Shown piece after piece: positions 12,056 through 23,289 of a stretch of 64,000 nt of DNA (position 1 is its first letter; each line of letters begins with the position of its first letter). Below the pieces are notes generated by a model that was not told the DNA's origin, searched no databases, and saw nothing but the letters and a program-made list of their open reading frames with translations. The position numbers and the translations under genes were made by a program. Source of the DNA: Calycina herbarum (Eukaryota > Ascomycota > Leotiomycetes > Helotiales > Pezizellaceae); NCBI GenBank assembly GCA_001414485.1, contig LLEY01000012.1, forward strand, positions 496,001-560,000. The letters run 5' to 3'.

Positions 12056-15000
12056 ATGCCATCCCTTGAAGCGTCGCGTGCGCGCGAGGTCTACCGGTAA
12101 AGCCCAGCCCTGCCCTGTCTCTCGAAGACAATGGCGAACAGACAACTAACGAGCTGCTTCACGCAGCTATTATCAACCCCACGCTCAACCACCGACAATC
12201 GTTCTTCCTCTCGCGATTGACCATGAAAACATATCTCCTTACCCTTCTCCGCCAGCCACTGCTTCTGCCGACGCCGATACGAGCCTCACTACCACTGCGT
12301 CTGGAACGGTTGAAGACGCTTTCCATCAGACCGCGATTTTTCAAGATCACCGATCATTTTCCGACACAGCATTGACGGCATTTGCTCAATTGATCGCGAT
12401 CCGCCTTGCCTGTCAGAGAGCTGTTATCTCCTTGGTCGATTCCGAACGCGAATATTTTTTGGCCGACTCGACCAACCCTCCACTGAGCCTACCCAACGAT
12501 GAATGGGTTCCGCAGAATACGTGGTCTTCGAGTAGGGAGGGGGTTCTTCGTGGGCAGTCGCTATGCGAAAAGACATTGCAAATAGGGATAGAGGGGAGCG
12601 ACGGCGACAGGAATCGGTCAAGTGCTATACCGATGGTCTTCATTTCAGACTTGCGTCAAGATCAGCATTTGTGCCATCTGGATTGTGTCAAGGGTGCTCC
12701 GAATTGGACTTTCTATTGCGGGGTACCTTTAATAAACAATAACGGTGTGACGATTGGCTGTGTATATGTAGTGGACGAGAGGTACGTTCCCTTTATCTTG
12801 CTACTGCCTTCTCTAATCTAATCAACAGCCCCAAAACTACCCAGTTCACCAAGGAGCAAGTCCAGTTCCTTCACACCATGACCAGCACCATCATGGATCA
12901 TATGGAGAACAACCGGGCCAAGGAAGATATGATTATTGTCACCCGCATGAGTCAAGCACTACACGCATTTATCGAGGGTGACGGAAGCATGGATGGAGAC
13001 TGGGAACGATTAAAGCGATATAACCTCCCTCTCGGTGCTGGCGTTGATTTTCATTGGGAAAGCAACAAGGCTGAGGGTACCACAGGCCAAACAAACCACT
13101 ACACAAGTCCTGTGGTACACAACCTTCCCCCGGACGAATTTGATCCGACTCAAAGCCCGGGTATGTCTCCATTACAACATACAAATAGTTTCAATGGTGC
13201 AAAAGGCTTCAACAATTCTCCTTGGGGATCTTCCAGCGAGATACCACGTTCACAGGAAGCAGAAAAGGCAAGAGGTGGAACAAACCGCGAATATTCAGGA
13301 GACAGCTTTTCGGACCTTCTCCATGCAACTTTCTCACGTGCTTCGAACCTCGTACGCGAAGGAATGGAATTGGATGGCGCTGTTTTCTTCGATGCCCCGT
13401 TTCGGTTCTATCAAGGACGAAATACCCTGGAAGCGGATCTCCGGGGACTCGATTTGAGGAGCACAGAAAGCTCAAGCGAAGAGGAGGATGATGAACCACG
13501 TCCTTTGGCCCGACCAGGACCTCGCCCGTATATATCTTCCAGCTACCGTGGCTCGTATACCAATAGCTATTCGGACTATACGGATAAAACAGACAGATCG
13601 GACACTCGAAGTATGACCTCAAGCTCGTCTACCACTGCAGATCCAAAGTCCGATATTCTGGGCTTTTCCACCAAAAACTCCTCTTCGTGGAAAAGTAAAG
13701 ATGCTAGCCCTCCCAACACCTTCATTGCAATTGATCAATCACTCCTGACTGCACTTGTGAGGCGTTATCCGAAAGGGTCGTTATTTCGCTTTGACGAGGA
13801 TGGCCCAATATTACCAGATACATCTCATGCCGGACTGGGATCACAAGCAACGATCTTGCCACCCGCGACGGAAGAGAAGATAATTAGAAGAGAGAGGAGA
13901 ATAGTCAACGAGTTGGCCCGCTTGCTTGCGGCCTTTCCAAATTCACGACAAATATTTTTCATACCCTTATATGATCCTACATCCGGCTGTTTTATTGGCT
14001 CATTTGCGTGGTCAACATCGGCAACTCGAAGCTTCACAGAAGGCAACCATTTATCCTATTTGGAGGCTTTTGGTCACAGTGTCATGTCCGAAGTTTCTCG
14101 CCTGAACACGTTAAGTGCGGATCATGCCAAGGGTGATTTCATCAGTAATGTGTCTCACGAACTCAGAAGCCCCCTTCATGGAATTCTTGCAAGTGTCGAA
14201 TTCCTTGCGGATACCATGCTAGATGGCTTTCAACGAAACCTAGTGGAAACAGTTGATATTTGTGGCCGTACTCTTCTAGATACTATTGAGCATGTTCTTG
14301 ATTTTTCCAAGATTAAAAAGTTCGGTCAAGATACCATGCAACCCATGGGTAGCGTCTCAGATCTCGATATCTCTGCAATCATCGAAGAGGTCATCCAAGG
14401 TGTTTTTGCTGGATTTGAATTCAATGGTCTGTCCTCCCAGGGCCTGGCGGATATGACACAAAGTCACAAAGGACTGTCATCAGGCGGAGGGCAGGAGGCA
14501 ACCCGTGCCTCGAACCGTCTTCCGCCTGATGGTACAAATGACAACCTCACCGTGATTCTTGATATTGATTATAAAGAAAAATGGAAATTTCCTACCGTGC
14601 CCGGTACATGGCGTCGTCTTACTATGAACGTTTTTGGGAATGCTCTAAAATATACTCCTTCTGGATACATCAAGATTAAGCTCGAGTCAAAAACTATACC
14701 GTCTACCAACAGCAGTTCCAATGCGGGGAAAACAATGGTGATCTTGACCTTGAGCGATTCAGGGCAGGGCATGTCAAGTGATTTCATGAAGACTAAATTG
14801 TTTATGCCATTTTCTCAGGTTCGGACTCATACTTCCAGCCTAAAAACTCTAGGTTTTTTACTGACAAGGCTAACAAATTTATAGGAGGACGTAACGGCAC
14901 CTGGAACTGGATTAGGCATGAGTATTGTGAAGCAGATTGTCGACTTATCCGGTGGGACCATTGATGTTCGCAGCGAACCTCGCAAAGGGACTGAAATTAA

Positions 15001-16562
15001 ACTAAGCCTACCCTTGGATAACTGCCAATCGGCTCCAGAATTGGATCTCAATTTGACCAACCAAGTGGAAGAGCCTATCGAGGCCGTCCGCCGCCGAGGA
15101 ATTGGTCGGACCGTTATGATCATGGGATTCCATGCCAGTGCGCGTCGTTCGAAAATTCAGCGCGGAGCTCTCTCTAGTTTAAAGACCTCGATTGAGAAGT
15201 ATGTCACTAAATGGTTTAAATTGGCGATTGTCCCTACGAGTGCCACGCCGGACATTATTATTTGCGACGAGTCTGCTTTTCATCACACATCTATTGCGGA
15301 TCTCAAATTCCGCGTGTTAATTATTCTCTGCAGCAACGGTGCTCAGCGGCATATATACTCATCACAATTAGATACCGGGCAAACACTCGAATTCGTGAGC
15401 ACACCTGCTGGCCCTCATCGTCTAGCAAAAGCGCTACTGAATTGCTTTGATGCCGAGGTCGCTGCTGCCCTTCAACCAGCGGCAACCAGCGCTGTCAAAT
15501 TGGGACTTACCAAAGTAGGTGAGAATGAAACTAGCGGACCAGCTGTGGCTACGAAGTTGGCGGAAAATATCCTGGTGGACGTCGAGGTTGGAAGGGCTCT
15601 GAGGTTGATTGGAAATCTTCCTACTTCGATCGGGTTTTCTCCTACTACTTCGTTGAAAAAGGCTGCTTCTGTGAGTAGTAATAGTTCTCGACCGGTTAGT
15701 AGTCGCTCGGAGCCATCATTGGTCACAAATATAGTTTCCGAGTCGCCTTTGGGTTCCATAGGAAACTCGCTTCCTGTGGAAGTTACACCCCCCAAACGAA
15801 GTTTAAAGGAAGAGGTCGTTGCTGCTACAACAAAACGGGTGCCAAAAATGTTGTTAGTTGAGGTGAGAATTGTTCTAGCTTCGTTATCTGCTCAATTTTT
15901 TGCTAATATGATTCGTTAGGACAATCCAATTAACATGATGCTCCTCGAGACGTACATGAAGAAAAACAAATGGGAGCTAGAAAAGGCCAGTAATGGGTTA
16001 CTAGCTATGGAAGCTTTTCAAAGGAGGAAAGAAGGCTTTGATGTTATTTTCATGGGTATGATGCCCTTATCAAAGACGCGTACCTAGACAAAATACTGAT
16101 TTTTTGGGATGACTAGATGTATCTATGCCCGTAATGTCCGGCTACGAATCCACACGGCTCATCCGGCAAATCGAAAACGAGCGACGGATAGCATTTGAAT
16201 TGCAGCAGCAAATTCAATCGCCTTGGTTGAATGGACAGGCTCCCCCACTGAGCTCTTTTCCTTTTAATAATCGGAGAGCTGGGAGTAACTTGGTGTCGCC
16301 GCAACCTCTTGAATCCATCGACCTCCATCTCTCTGCCCCCGAGCTGGAACGGAATCCTCCGGCGTTAATTATTGCGCTTACGGGGTTCAGCTCACAGAAG
16401 GATCAGGAGATGGCTTTTAATGCTGGGGTTGATGTTTTTATGACGAAGCCGGTTCGGTTTCGGGAGGTGGGGAAGATTTTGGAGGGCTGGGCTGAGAGTT
16501 ATAGGGAGTGGAATGAGTTTGCTGAGAGGGTTGAGGTTGATAGTACGACGCCCAAGAGGTGA
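12056..16562 (+). CDS. Hybrid histidine kinase (GAF - HisKA - HATPase - receiver)
   Basis: Cytosolic sensor kinase that should autophosphorylate on His and pass phosphate to its own receiver and then to an Ypd1-type phosphotransfer protein. Six exons (12056-12096, 12167-12781, 12829-14818, 14885-15862, 15920-16055, 16117-16562) give 1401 residues. A GAF-like sensor region lies at about 90-215, ending GVTIGCVYVVDE. A long Ser-rich region follows, then a second GAF-like block. The H-box SHELRSP has the phospho-His at residue 662. The N-box NVFGNALKY has Asn at 819 and 823; DSGQGM and GTGLGMSIV are the G-boxes. The receiver has the acidic pocket LLVEDNP, phospho-Asp at 1254 (DVSMPVMSG) and Lys 1364 (MTKP). 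The 110-residue spacing between that Asp and Lys is about double the usual, owing to a Ser/Pro/Gln-rich insert. No transmembrane helix is seen. I cannot place it in a numbered fungal class with certainty. Confidence 0.92.
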
Positions 16563-16795
16563 GGGATTCTGGGGAGGGCTTTTTTGTATCTTTTCGGGAT
16601 GGGGTGTGTAGGAAGTAACAATATATACCCCTCTTTTGTTCTGGCTCTATTGACGGTGGTTTTCAAAGGTTTACTTATTCGATCACGCGAGGGTTTAGCT
16701 AAGATGGTGGGTTCAAGAAAACAATTGATTCCTCATAACTTTGCTCGAAAGACTGTTCCACCTCGATCTTTCTTCAGCTCAAGATTTCAACTGAA

Positions 16796-17996
16796 TCAGC
16801 GAGAGATAGGGATCCCCATTGGGCGCACCACAGATGCAACTTCGGCCTCTCCAGCACTTCCACCACTCATCGGAACTGGTTTAAGATCGATGACTTTGGA
16901 TACCGGCTGGAAAAAGACATTGATGGCACCAGTCGAGTTTCCAGGGATTTGGCATATACCCACTGCAGAAATATTTGGCGGCGCTGTATACACGCTGGTG
17001 ACATATGTTGGATTGCCGTTCCAGCCTTGGGTTTGATTGTATACCAGCTGCGAAATTCCTGCAGGCATGGCGCTGGTGATGGTGAAAACACGGATACGAA
17101 GATTTTTGGGGTTGTTCGGGTCCGCCGTATTACCATACCAACAAATGGCGCTGATGGGAGCCTTTAGGGCCAATGGGAAGGGTCGAAGGTTGGCTGTTGT
17201 ACGTATTAGCACTGTACGCAAATACTCTGAGAGAAAGGAAGGTCAAAAATAGACCCTCGCGCGGAAGACTTACTACTAGACCACTGAAGAGTTTGCTGGT
17301 TCATGAACCACTCCTTTAGGTTGTTGTCAGCTCCCTGGAAGTAGAGCCTCACATCTCCAGGCGGCTTTGCGGACACGGCAGAAATGCGCGTGCCTTCCAT
17401 CGCCTCGTCAATTACAATGTCCGACACGCTCCAGCTCCCTTCCTCGTCCCAGTACATGATCTCGCGGATCTTGTTGGTGCTTTCCTCTTGGTAGTAGACA
17501 CGAAGTGTGGATGCATCCTTTCCGGGGCGGGCAAGGCCAAGTTGGGATGCTGGGGCTACGGAAGCCGTTGTGAGATCACCACCAACGCTCCATTTGGTAG
17601 CATCACCAGGTTGAGACGTGCCAACATACTGGTGAAGTCAGGATAGGTCTTAGGCTTTGTGCAATTGGAGTATGATTATTACCTCGCGGATTTTGTTACC
17701 GGCATCGATAAAGTACACACGGATTTGGATCTAAGGATTGGATAATCAGCAAATGTTTCCGGGAATTTCACGTTTGGGGAAAATACCTCTTTACCGTTGC
17801 CCCAACGTGTGGCAACGATTGGACTGTTTGGTTTGGCTTGCGTAGTCACAAAATCTCCCCTTGTGAACCATTTGTCCTGGCTGTTGAAGCAGGATTCTCT
17901 GATGGTGGTATTGTCGTCAGCCTGGTAGTAGACTCGGATGTTGCTCTGGGAGTCCTGGATGAATTGGATGGCGTCAATGTTGGTGAAGTCCAACAT
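16796..17996 (-). CDS. Fucose-specific lectin (AAL/AFL-type beta-propeller)
   Basis: Predicted six-bladed beta-propeller lectin binding L-fucosylated glycans. Four exons (17996-17787, 17730-17683, 17628-17274, 17193-16796) with introns of 54-80 nt give 336 residues, slightly longer than the Aleuria and Aspergillus lectins. Repeated blade motifs are visible: IRVYYQADDNTTIRE, IRVYFIDAGNKIRE, LRVYYQEESTNKIRE and VRLYFQGADNNLKE. Each carries the Arg and the following Glu that bind fucose in the family, with aromatic residues in W.. and ATKW contexts. No signal peptide is present, as in many fungal members, which leave the cell by other routes or stay inside. Neighbouring genes give no extra functional hint. 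Confidence 0.88.
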
Positions 17997-19392
17997 GGCT
18001 GGGTCTTGGATGTTGTTGTGGGGATTTTAAATCAATAGAATTGATGGTTTTGATTGTGTTCTCGTTTTTCCTGAGAAGTAAAGTGGTGATCAACAAATGA
18101 GACCTGGAGGTATCAAGGGTTTATAAACTACAAGCGTACGTCTTATTTCCATCGCCGATTTTACCCCTCATTGCGGGGCTCAATGGCAAGTGGTCTGATC
18201 CGCTATATCAATTTTTCCCAAACGAGCATTTCGATTTCATGAGAGGCTCAATCGAGAGTTTAAAGTCGCATTATACATTACACAACTTAAGCGAGTCGCC
18301 CGGCTGGTGAGCAGACGGAATTCTCCACATCGCCCCGTAACACAATTCATGTTGCCAAACTAACACAGCATTCAGTAAGTGCTTACTGTGCATGTTATAG
18401 CTTAATGCTATAGGATATATCGATTTTCGTTCATATATTCGGCTGCAGAATGCAGGGTCCAGATATTGAATTGAGCTTCTTTCTTATATAACCAGACGCG
18501 TAATCGTTTCAAAGTTTTGCTTATGATGCAGATTCGCCTTGTCTTTGTCTTGGAAGAGATCACCTCCGTAATTTTCAGCTAGTCTGGTTCTTGGTTTGTG
18601 GTTTCACAGCTCGAATATTGAAGCGCAGGTGGGCTGAAATACTACCTTCATCTAAATTTACCACGCAAAACGGCAGAAAAGTGAGGCTCAGCCAATACCC
18701 CTCAATTTGCAAATCTTATTGATTGCTCATTATTCAATATATCTTGATTAAAACCGATCATTGGATCGATCGTTCGCATCAAGATGTCGATCACACCACC
18801 AAGTAAGAACGACGAGCAAAGACTCAGCCAGCCACCACCAGCTATTGATTATTGTTCGGATGACGGTAAGGAAAATGCCAACATGTCCTTGACAGGTGCA
18901 GTCCTCCTTAACTTCCATACTAATTTTATCCCAAAAGTCATCGATGAGTGAGAGTACCCCACCTTCCAGGTGAACCAAGCCCTTAGAAGCTTTCAGAGTA
19001 CTCTACAGCAATGGAATGTTCATTGTATAAAAATCAGTCGAGGATATCAATTTGTTTATGACGTTTTTGACCCAAGCAGAACTTAGCCATAGGACCACGT
19101 AGGAATTAATTGTGAAGAAGTGACAACAATTGCCTCAGGGCTCCTTGTTGACGTGAAATAATTTGAGGGCATGCATCTTGATCGCAATCCCTAGCCACAT
19201 TACGAACACCAGCTTCCTTTTGATTCATTCATGCCAGGTTATGATCCTCTATCGAGAAGAGTTCAAGATAGTTTCCCTAGTACATCTTCTTCTCAAAAAC
19301 ACTCAGCTCTAGACTTTCGTTTCCACCTGTGCTCACACCGGAGAGTGGACAAATGACCCACCATTCTCTCAACCATTTCCGCGTTGAACAAT
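17997..19392. other. 1.4-kb intergenic region
   Basis: No gene supported. The region includes the promoters of the lectin (-) and of the first small secreted protein (+). A 76-codon minus frame at 18748-18978 has no domain and is probably noise. Confidence 0.35.
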
Positions 19393-19644
19393 ATGCTCTC
19401 CCTGCTCGCCCTCTTCTTTGGAGTGGGAGTTATCTCTACAGCGACCGCGTGTACCAATTGTCTTCATCTCAAAGCTCCTAGACTTGAGTTCATATGCGAA
19501 CAAATTGCTGAAGATATTGCCATAGGATATGAAAGACCTCAAGACAGGAGAGCATTTGTGAGAAGTTGTATGATATACATTGCGCAAGATTTTTGTGATT
19601 CTTGTGGGAAGTTTGGAGGGGAGAGAGAGATGGAAGTGAGTTGA
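19393..19644 (+). CDS. Small secreted Cys-rich protein, copy A
   Basis: Single-exon frame of 83 residues. Residues 1-19 form a clear signal peptide (MLSLLALFFGVGVISTATA). The mature part has six Cys (C20, C23, C35, C59, C68, C71). It shares with the next gene a pattern of PRL, then C.QI, then RSC and the block AQD[FL]. A Cys-rich peptide of this size in a fungus is a candidate effector or antimicrobial peptide; that is inference. A possible splice donor GTGAGT just before the stop means the 3' end could differ. Confidence 0.6.
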   Translation: MLSLLALFFGVGVISTATACTNCLHLKAPRLEFICEQIAEDIAIGYERPQDRRAFVRSCMIYIAQDFCDSCGKFGGEREMEVS

Positions 19645-19916
19645 GACAAGTGAGCCTGGAATCTGAGTCGTAGGAGTAAGGATGGTAGGAAAGAAATAGA
19701 CAGCCACACTTGTATCGTGAAATCTCTATGTCATGGAAACTGGAATGTAGTTCTTAGCATATATACCTCATCTGTCCTGTTCTATCTTCTCCGCAGGTGT
19801 TTTTGCAACCCTCAAACTCCCTCATTACACGAGATAAGACTACCAATCTTCCTCAGTTCTTCTCACAGCACTTCTTGAACCTATTCCACTATTCTACACC
19901 AGCTTCGTTAATCACG

Positions 19917-20102
19917 ATGCTCTTTCAAAACACCCTCATTCTCGTTCTAGGAGTTACCTTCAGTGCGAGCGCCACTTGTCCCCCTCTCCACACACCAAGA
20001 CTATCGGATTTATGCCATCAAATTTGCGAAACCCCGAATCTAAGAGTTCAAATTAGTGCATGTACAAGAAGTTGTATCGATTTCGTCGCACAGGACCTTT
20101 GA
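19917..20102 (+). CDS. Small secreted Cys-rich protein, copy B
   Basis: 61 residues, signal peptide 1-19 (MLFQNTLILVLGVTFSASA), then five Cys (C21, C33, C37, C49, C53). The mature sequence aligns with copy A through HTPRLSDLCHQIC and SCIDFVAQDL. It ends directly after the AQD block, lacking copy A's last two Cys. Same strand as copy A, 272 bp downstream of its stop, so a tandem duplicate. No family that I recognise. Confidence 0.6.
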   Translation: MLFQNTLILVLGVTFSASATCPPLHTPRLSDLCHQICETPNLRVQISACTRSCIDFVAQDL

Positions 20103-20624
20103 GATTTTCCCTTTCGGTCTAATGTCAATCTGCGTCCGTGCCGTACCAACCCGGATGGTGTTGGTTGTCCTGTTGTAGTGTATGGAAATGGGAACTAGAT
20201 GATGGTACCCACGGTTATGACTTTGGAGGAGAAGAGATAGAGATAGGGTTTTTTGAGGAGATGCAACTCAGGGGTAAAGGATGGAATATTCAGCCACACT
20301 GTATCGGGGTTTGAAACTTCTTTTTATGCCCGGAATGAAATCTGTTCATGGTTGGTGTAGCCGAGTCCGTTCTTCTTAACGAGCGAGGTTAGTTTTACTA
20401 GCCGAGAGTTAGTTGCGACTAACATACCACAAACACTTCACAGTTGCTCTACAACATGTCGATAAATTGTGCCTAAATACTTCACATCGCATCAAGTCTT
20501 AAGTGTCTTCCAATGGATGATGTTATTTGGAATGCGCTAGCAAGTTCGGACTAGAAAGTCTTAGTAAAAGTACCAACATCTAAATTTCCCAGTGCCTTTA
20601 TCTTCCAATTTAAAACAGGACATA
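20103..20624. other. Spacer between small secreted genes B and C
   Basis: 522 bp without an open frame of note; presumably the 3' region of copy B and the promoter of copy C. Confidence 0.35.
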
Positions 20625-20732
20625 ATGCACTTTCCGACGACCCTTTTCCTGGTCCTGGGAGTTCTCTCCCTTGCGAGCGCCAACTGTAAAAAACTTAGAA
20701 TATTCCCGCTATGTCGACGACTGTGCGACTAA
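20625..20732 (+). pseudogene. Third small secreted Cys-rich gene, truncated copy C
   Basis: A 35-codon frame begins with a signal peptide (MHFPTTLFLVLGVLSLASA) very like that of copy B. It continues only to C21, C30 and C34 (PLCRRLCD) before a stop, lacking the second half of copies A and B. Either a genuine minimal peptide or, more likely, a truncated third member of the tandem family. Frame and start position relative to the preceding spacer match the other two. Confidence 0.45.
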
Positions 20733-21830
20733 TTTTGCCAATTTTCGACTTTAGGAGTTGAATTCACCGTGGGGTCCATTTGCCATTTTTGCTTTCGGGT
20801 TGCTGTTGTCTCGGAGCCTAGACCGAAGGGGAAAGTGGAGGAGAAATTATTTAGGTGGGAGCGATATGAGAGAGACGCATTTTGGGATGGGGATGGGGAG
20901 GTGGATGATAGTACGTATAATGTGAATCTTGGAGCTGAAAAGGAAGGGAAGCTTGGGTATGGTGATGGAGTGACTGTAGATTTCAATGGGGAGGGGGAAG
21001 TGGAGGGAGGTGTTGGAGTGAGCTTGTTGTCTGACTGTTTGAAGGTCGGGTACGGTGGGACGCGATCGTAAATCAGGGCATTTAGGCTTCTACGCCGCAA
21101 TTTAGGCTTTAAGTAGAGCTTGTAGGGGGCGTCAGAGGCTCGTCTCTCGTATAGCCGCCCGAAGGCCCACTTTACAGGCATGCGATCTGGTGTCCCTCCC
21201 ACTGCTTACAGAGGATGACGCCCTCTGAAGGCAGATTAGTCAAGCGATCCAACCCCGCCTCCCGGTGGACAGAATAAGTGGCAGTATTACTTTATTCTAA
21301 GAGAACTAACAACGTCAATAACTCGGCGCAAATATGATAGATATTTTCAATACTTAGGTCTAGAGCAAATTAGCATCTTACGCATCTGCACATATTTTTG
21401 TTGTATTTTTACGATTAGTTGTTGTTAAGTTATACGTCGCGAGGTTTGTAGAATCGCTAAATTATAGTGCCAACTTTTCTATCTGCCGAGAGCCTGCTTC
21501 AGAGCATTTTAGAAGCCTTCAGTGTACTATTTAGAGTATAAGCTTATATTGCTATAACTGAACACCTTCGTAGGCTATAGAGAGCAGCCGCAGGTATAGT
21601 CTTTCGTGAATTATAAAACTTTTTTATATTATAGATTCCTTTGATAGATATAATCTCCTAGAATCTCACTTACTATAAGATATTTTTATATCTGCTTGTT
21701 CTCCGAATACTTTGTCTTCGCAATAATATTCATCTATCTCTATACTCTATTTAAGCATAGCTACAAAATTGTTTTACCATTGTCACACTGGAAAGAGAGA
21801 AGCGGATCTACTACAGGGCTTTAAAATACG
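20733..21830. other. Decayed AT-rich spacer
   Basis: An open frame without ATG start runs on the plus strand to 21071 (Gly/Glu/Asp-rich, no domain I recognise) and could be a gene remnant; the overlapping minus-strand frame of 157 codons looks like its shadow. From about 21240 to 21780 the sequence is AT-rich with few CpA/TpG and resembles an old RIP-mutated transposon relic, but no element can be named. Confidence 0.35.
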
Positions 21831-22514
21831 ATGTCCAATGCCATTCATATCACCCCGGAAGATTCTTCGAAGGCTTCTTCTGAACCGTTCCAGTATGAGA
21901 AACCACGATTATCCCAGTACGAAATTGTGAACAAGAGCGATATAATCGAAAGGGCCATAAGAACGTGCCGTCTAATCGGCAAGATGATGATATGGAGTGG
22001 TTTAGCATCGGTTATTGAAGCTACAGTGATGGCAACGGAGGTGCACTATCGGGGCAATGTATATGAGGATTTTGTGTTTGGATGTAAAGTTTTTGGGGTG
22101 GGCGTTGGCCTTTTGGTTTCGAGTGGGGGCCGTTTCCATGAGATTTGGTCCCTGAATCCACGCGCAGCCGAGAGAGATAGGGAAGGGAAGGATGTGGAAG
22201 GAAGAGATAATTCCGAGGTACTCGGCTCACTCGCGATGATTTTGGTATGTAGTGGCTTCGCATGTTCTCTTTTAGCACTGGGAACGCTTGCAATGGGCGA
22301 GGTAGATGGAGGTGATGCGCTTTTACCTGATATTTTTGTTATTGCGATGGGACTCGGCGTTACTTTATTTGTTGTTGGTACTATGGAGCAAATCTTGTGA
22401 GTTTCTGAGTTGATGATTGGAAGTTAACGAGGCTAATTTTGTTCGCGTTTTAGAATGCTGTGGATTTTCGGAGCGGGTTATGGTGGGATGGAATGGGAAA
22501 TTTCTGCTATTTAA
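21831..22514 (+). CDS. Hypothetical four-helix membrane protein
   Basis: Two exons (21831-22396 and 22454-22514; donor GTGAGT, acceptor TTTTAG) give 208 residues. If the intron is ignored the frame stops after 189. Four hydrophobic segments are visible, roughly at residues 50-65, 80-98, 130-150 and 163-185. A basic/acidic loop RAAERDREGKDVEG lies between helices 2 and 3. No family recognised. The short second exon adds an aromatic tail (MLWIFGAGYGGMEW). Confidence 0.5.
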
Positions 22515-23289
22515 CATTGTTATTCTCTTTCTGTTTTGTACGATAGGAGGTTTGCTTTGGGATGGGGGTGCTTCAAAGCTTGTTAAATTATCTCTGCGTG
22601 TAAGAGCGAGAATAAAGCTATACTAAATTCTAGTTACAAAAAAGTACAAAGAAATCGATAAACACACACAGAGTAAGAGAGACATATTCATATATATATC
22701 CTTGTGTATCAGTTAATTAATGGTCAACTATTTCGTGACCAACACAAGGCGGATCATCCGCTTAAGAGTGGCTAGAAAAGCGTTTAGGCGGGAGTTAAAT
22801 TCCATTAGTAGCGAGACTTCTTCTTAGAACATGGCTCCATAATAAATTGGATAGTAACGATATTTGGCTAAGCCCTGATAGAAAAAAGGATATGGCGTAC
22901 ACCTGAGCGTATCTATCAAAATCTCTCATACTAAAATTTCCTCGAGAATTAGATTATTAATAGAAACGAAGCATGTTTTCGACCGGGCTGACCGGGCTCG
23001 CTTAATCCCTGGAGGGGCGGCCTAAAGGTGTTGGGTTCATTGGCTCACTGCCACTGCGACTTGGCTGCACTACTGCAGCCTCATTAATTTGTTTTTTCTG
23101 TGGTGTTGTCATGATAAACCGATAACACGCCCTTCTCTCCTTAACTAAAATTGTCCATTCATGTTCAAAGAGCAGACCTGAGAAAGTCGACACACCAACA
23201 AGGTTATTCCAAGACAGTCCGTCAAGCTTAAACGGAGCAAGTCAGCCTAAAGGGCGTAAGGCTCTGTTGTGTCACATACCCGTTTAATA
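22515..23289. other. Intergenic region upstream of HET gene
   Basis: 775 bp, AT-rich in its first half, no supported gene. A 63-codon minus frame around 23002-23193 shows no domain. Confidence 0.35.

Noticed and set aside
20729..21202. 157-codon minus-strand frame rich in Pro/Ser
   Set aside because: Low-complexity shadow of the Gly/Glu/Asp-rich plus-strand frame; neither strand shows a domain.
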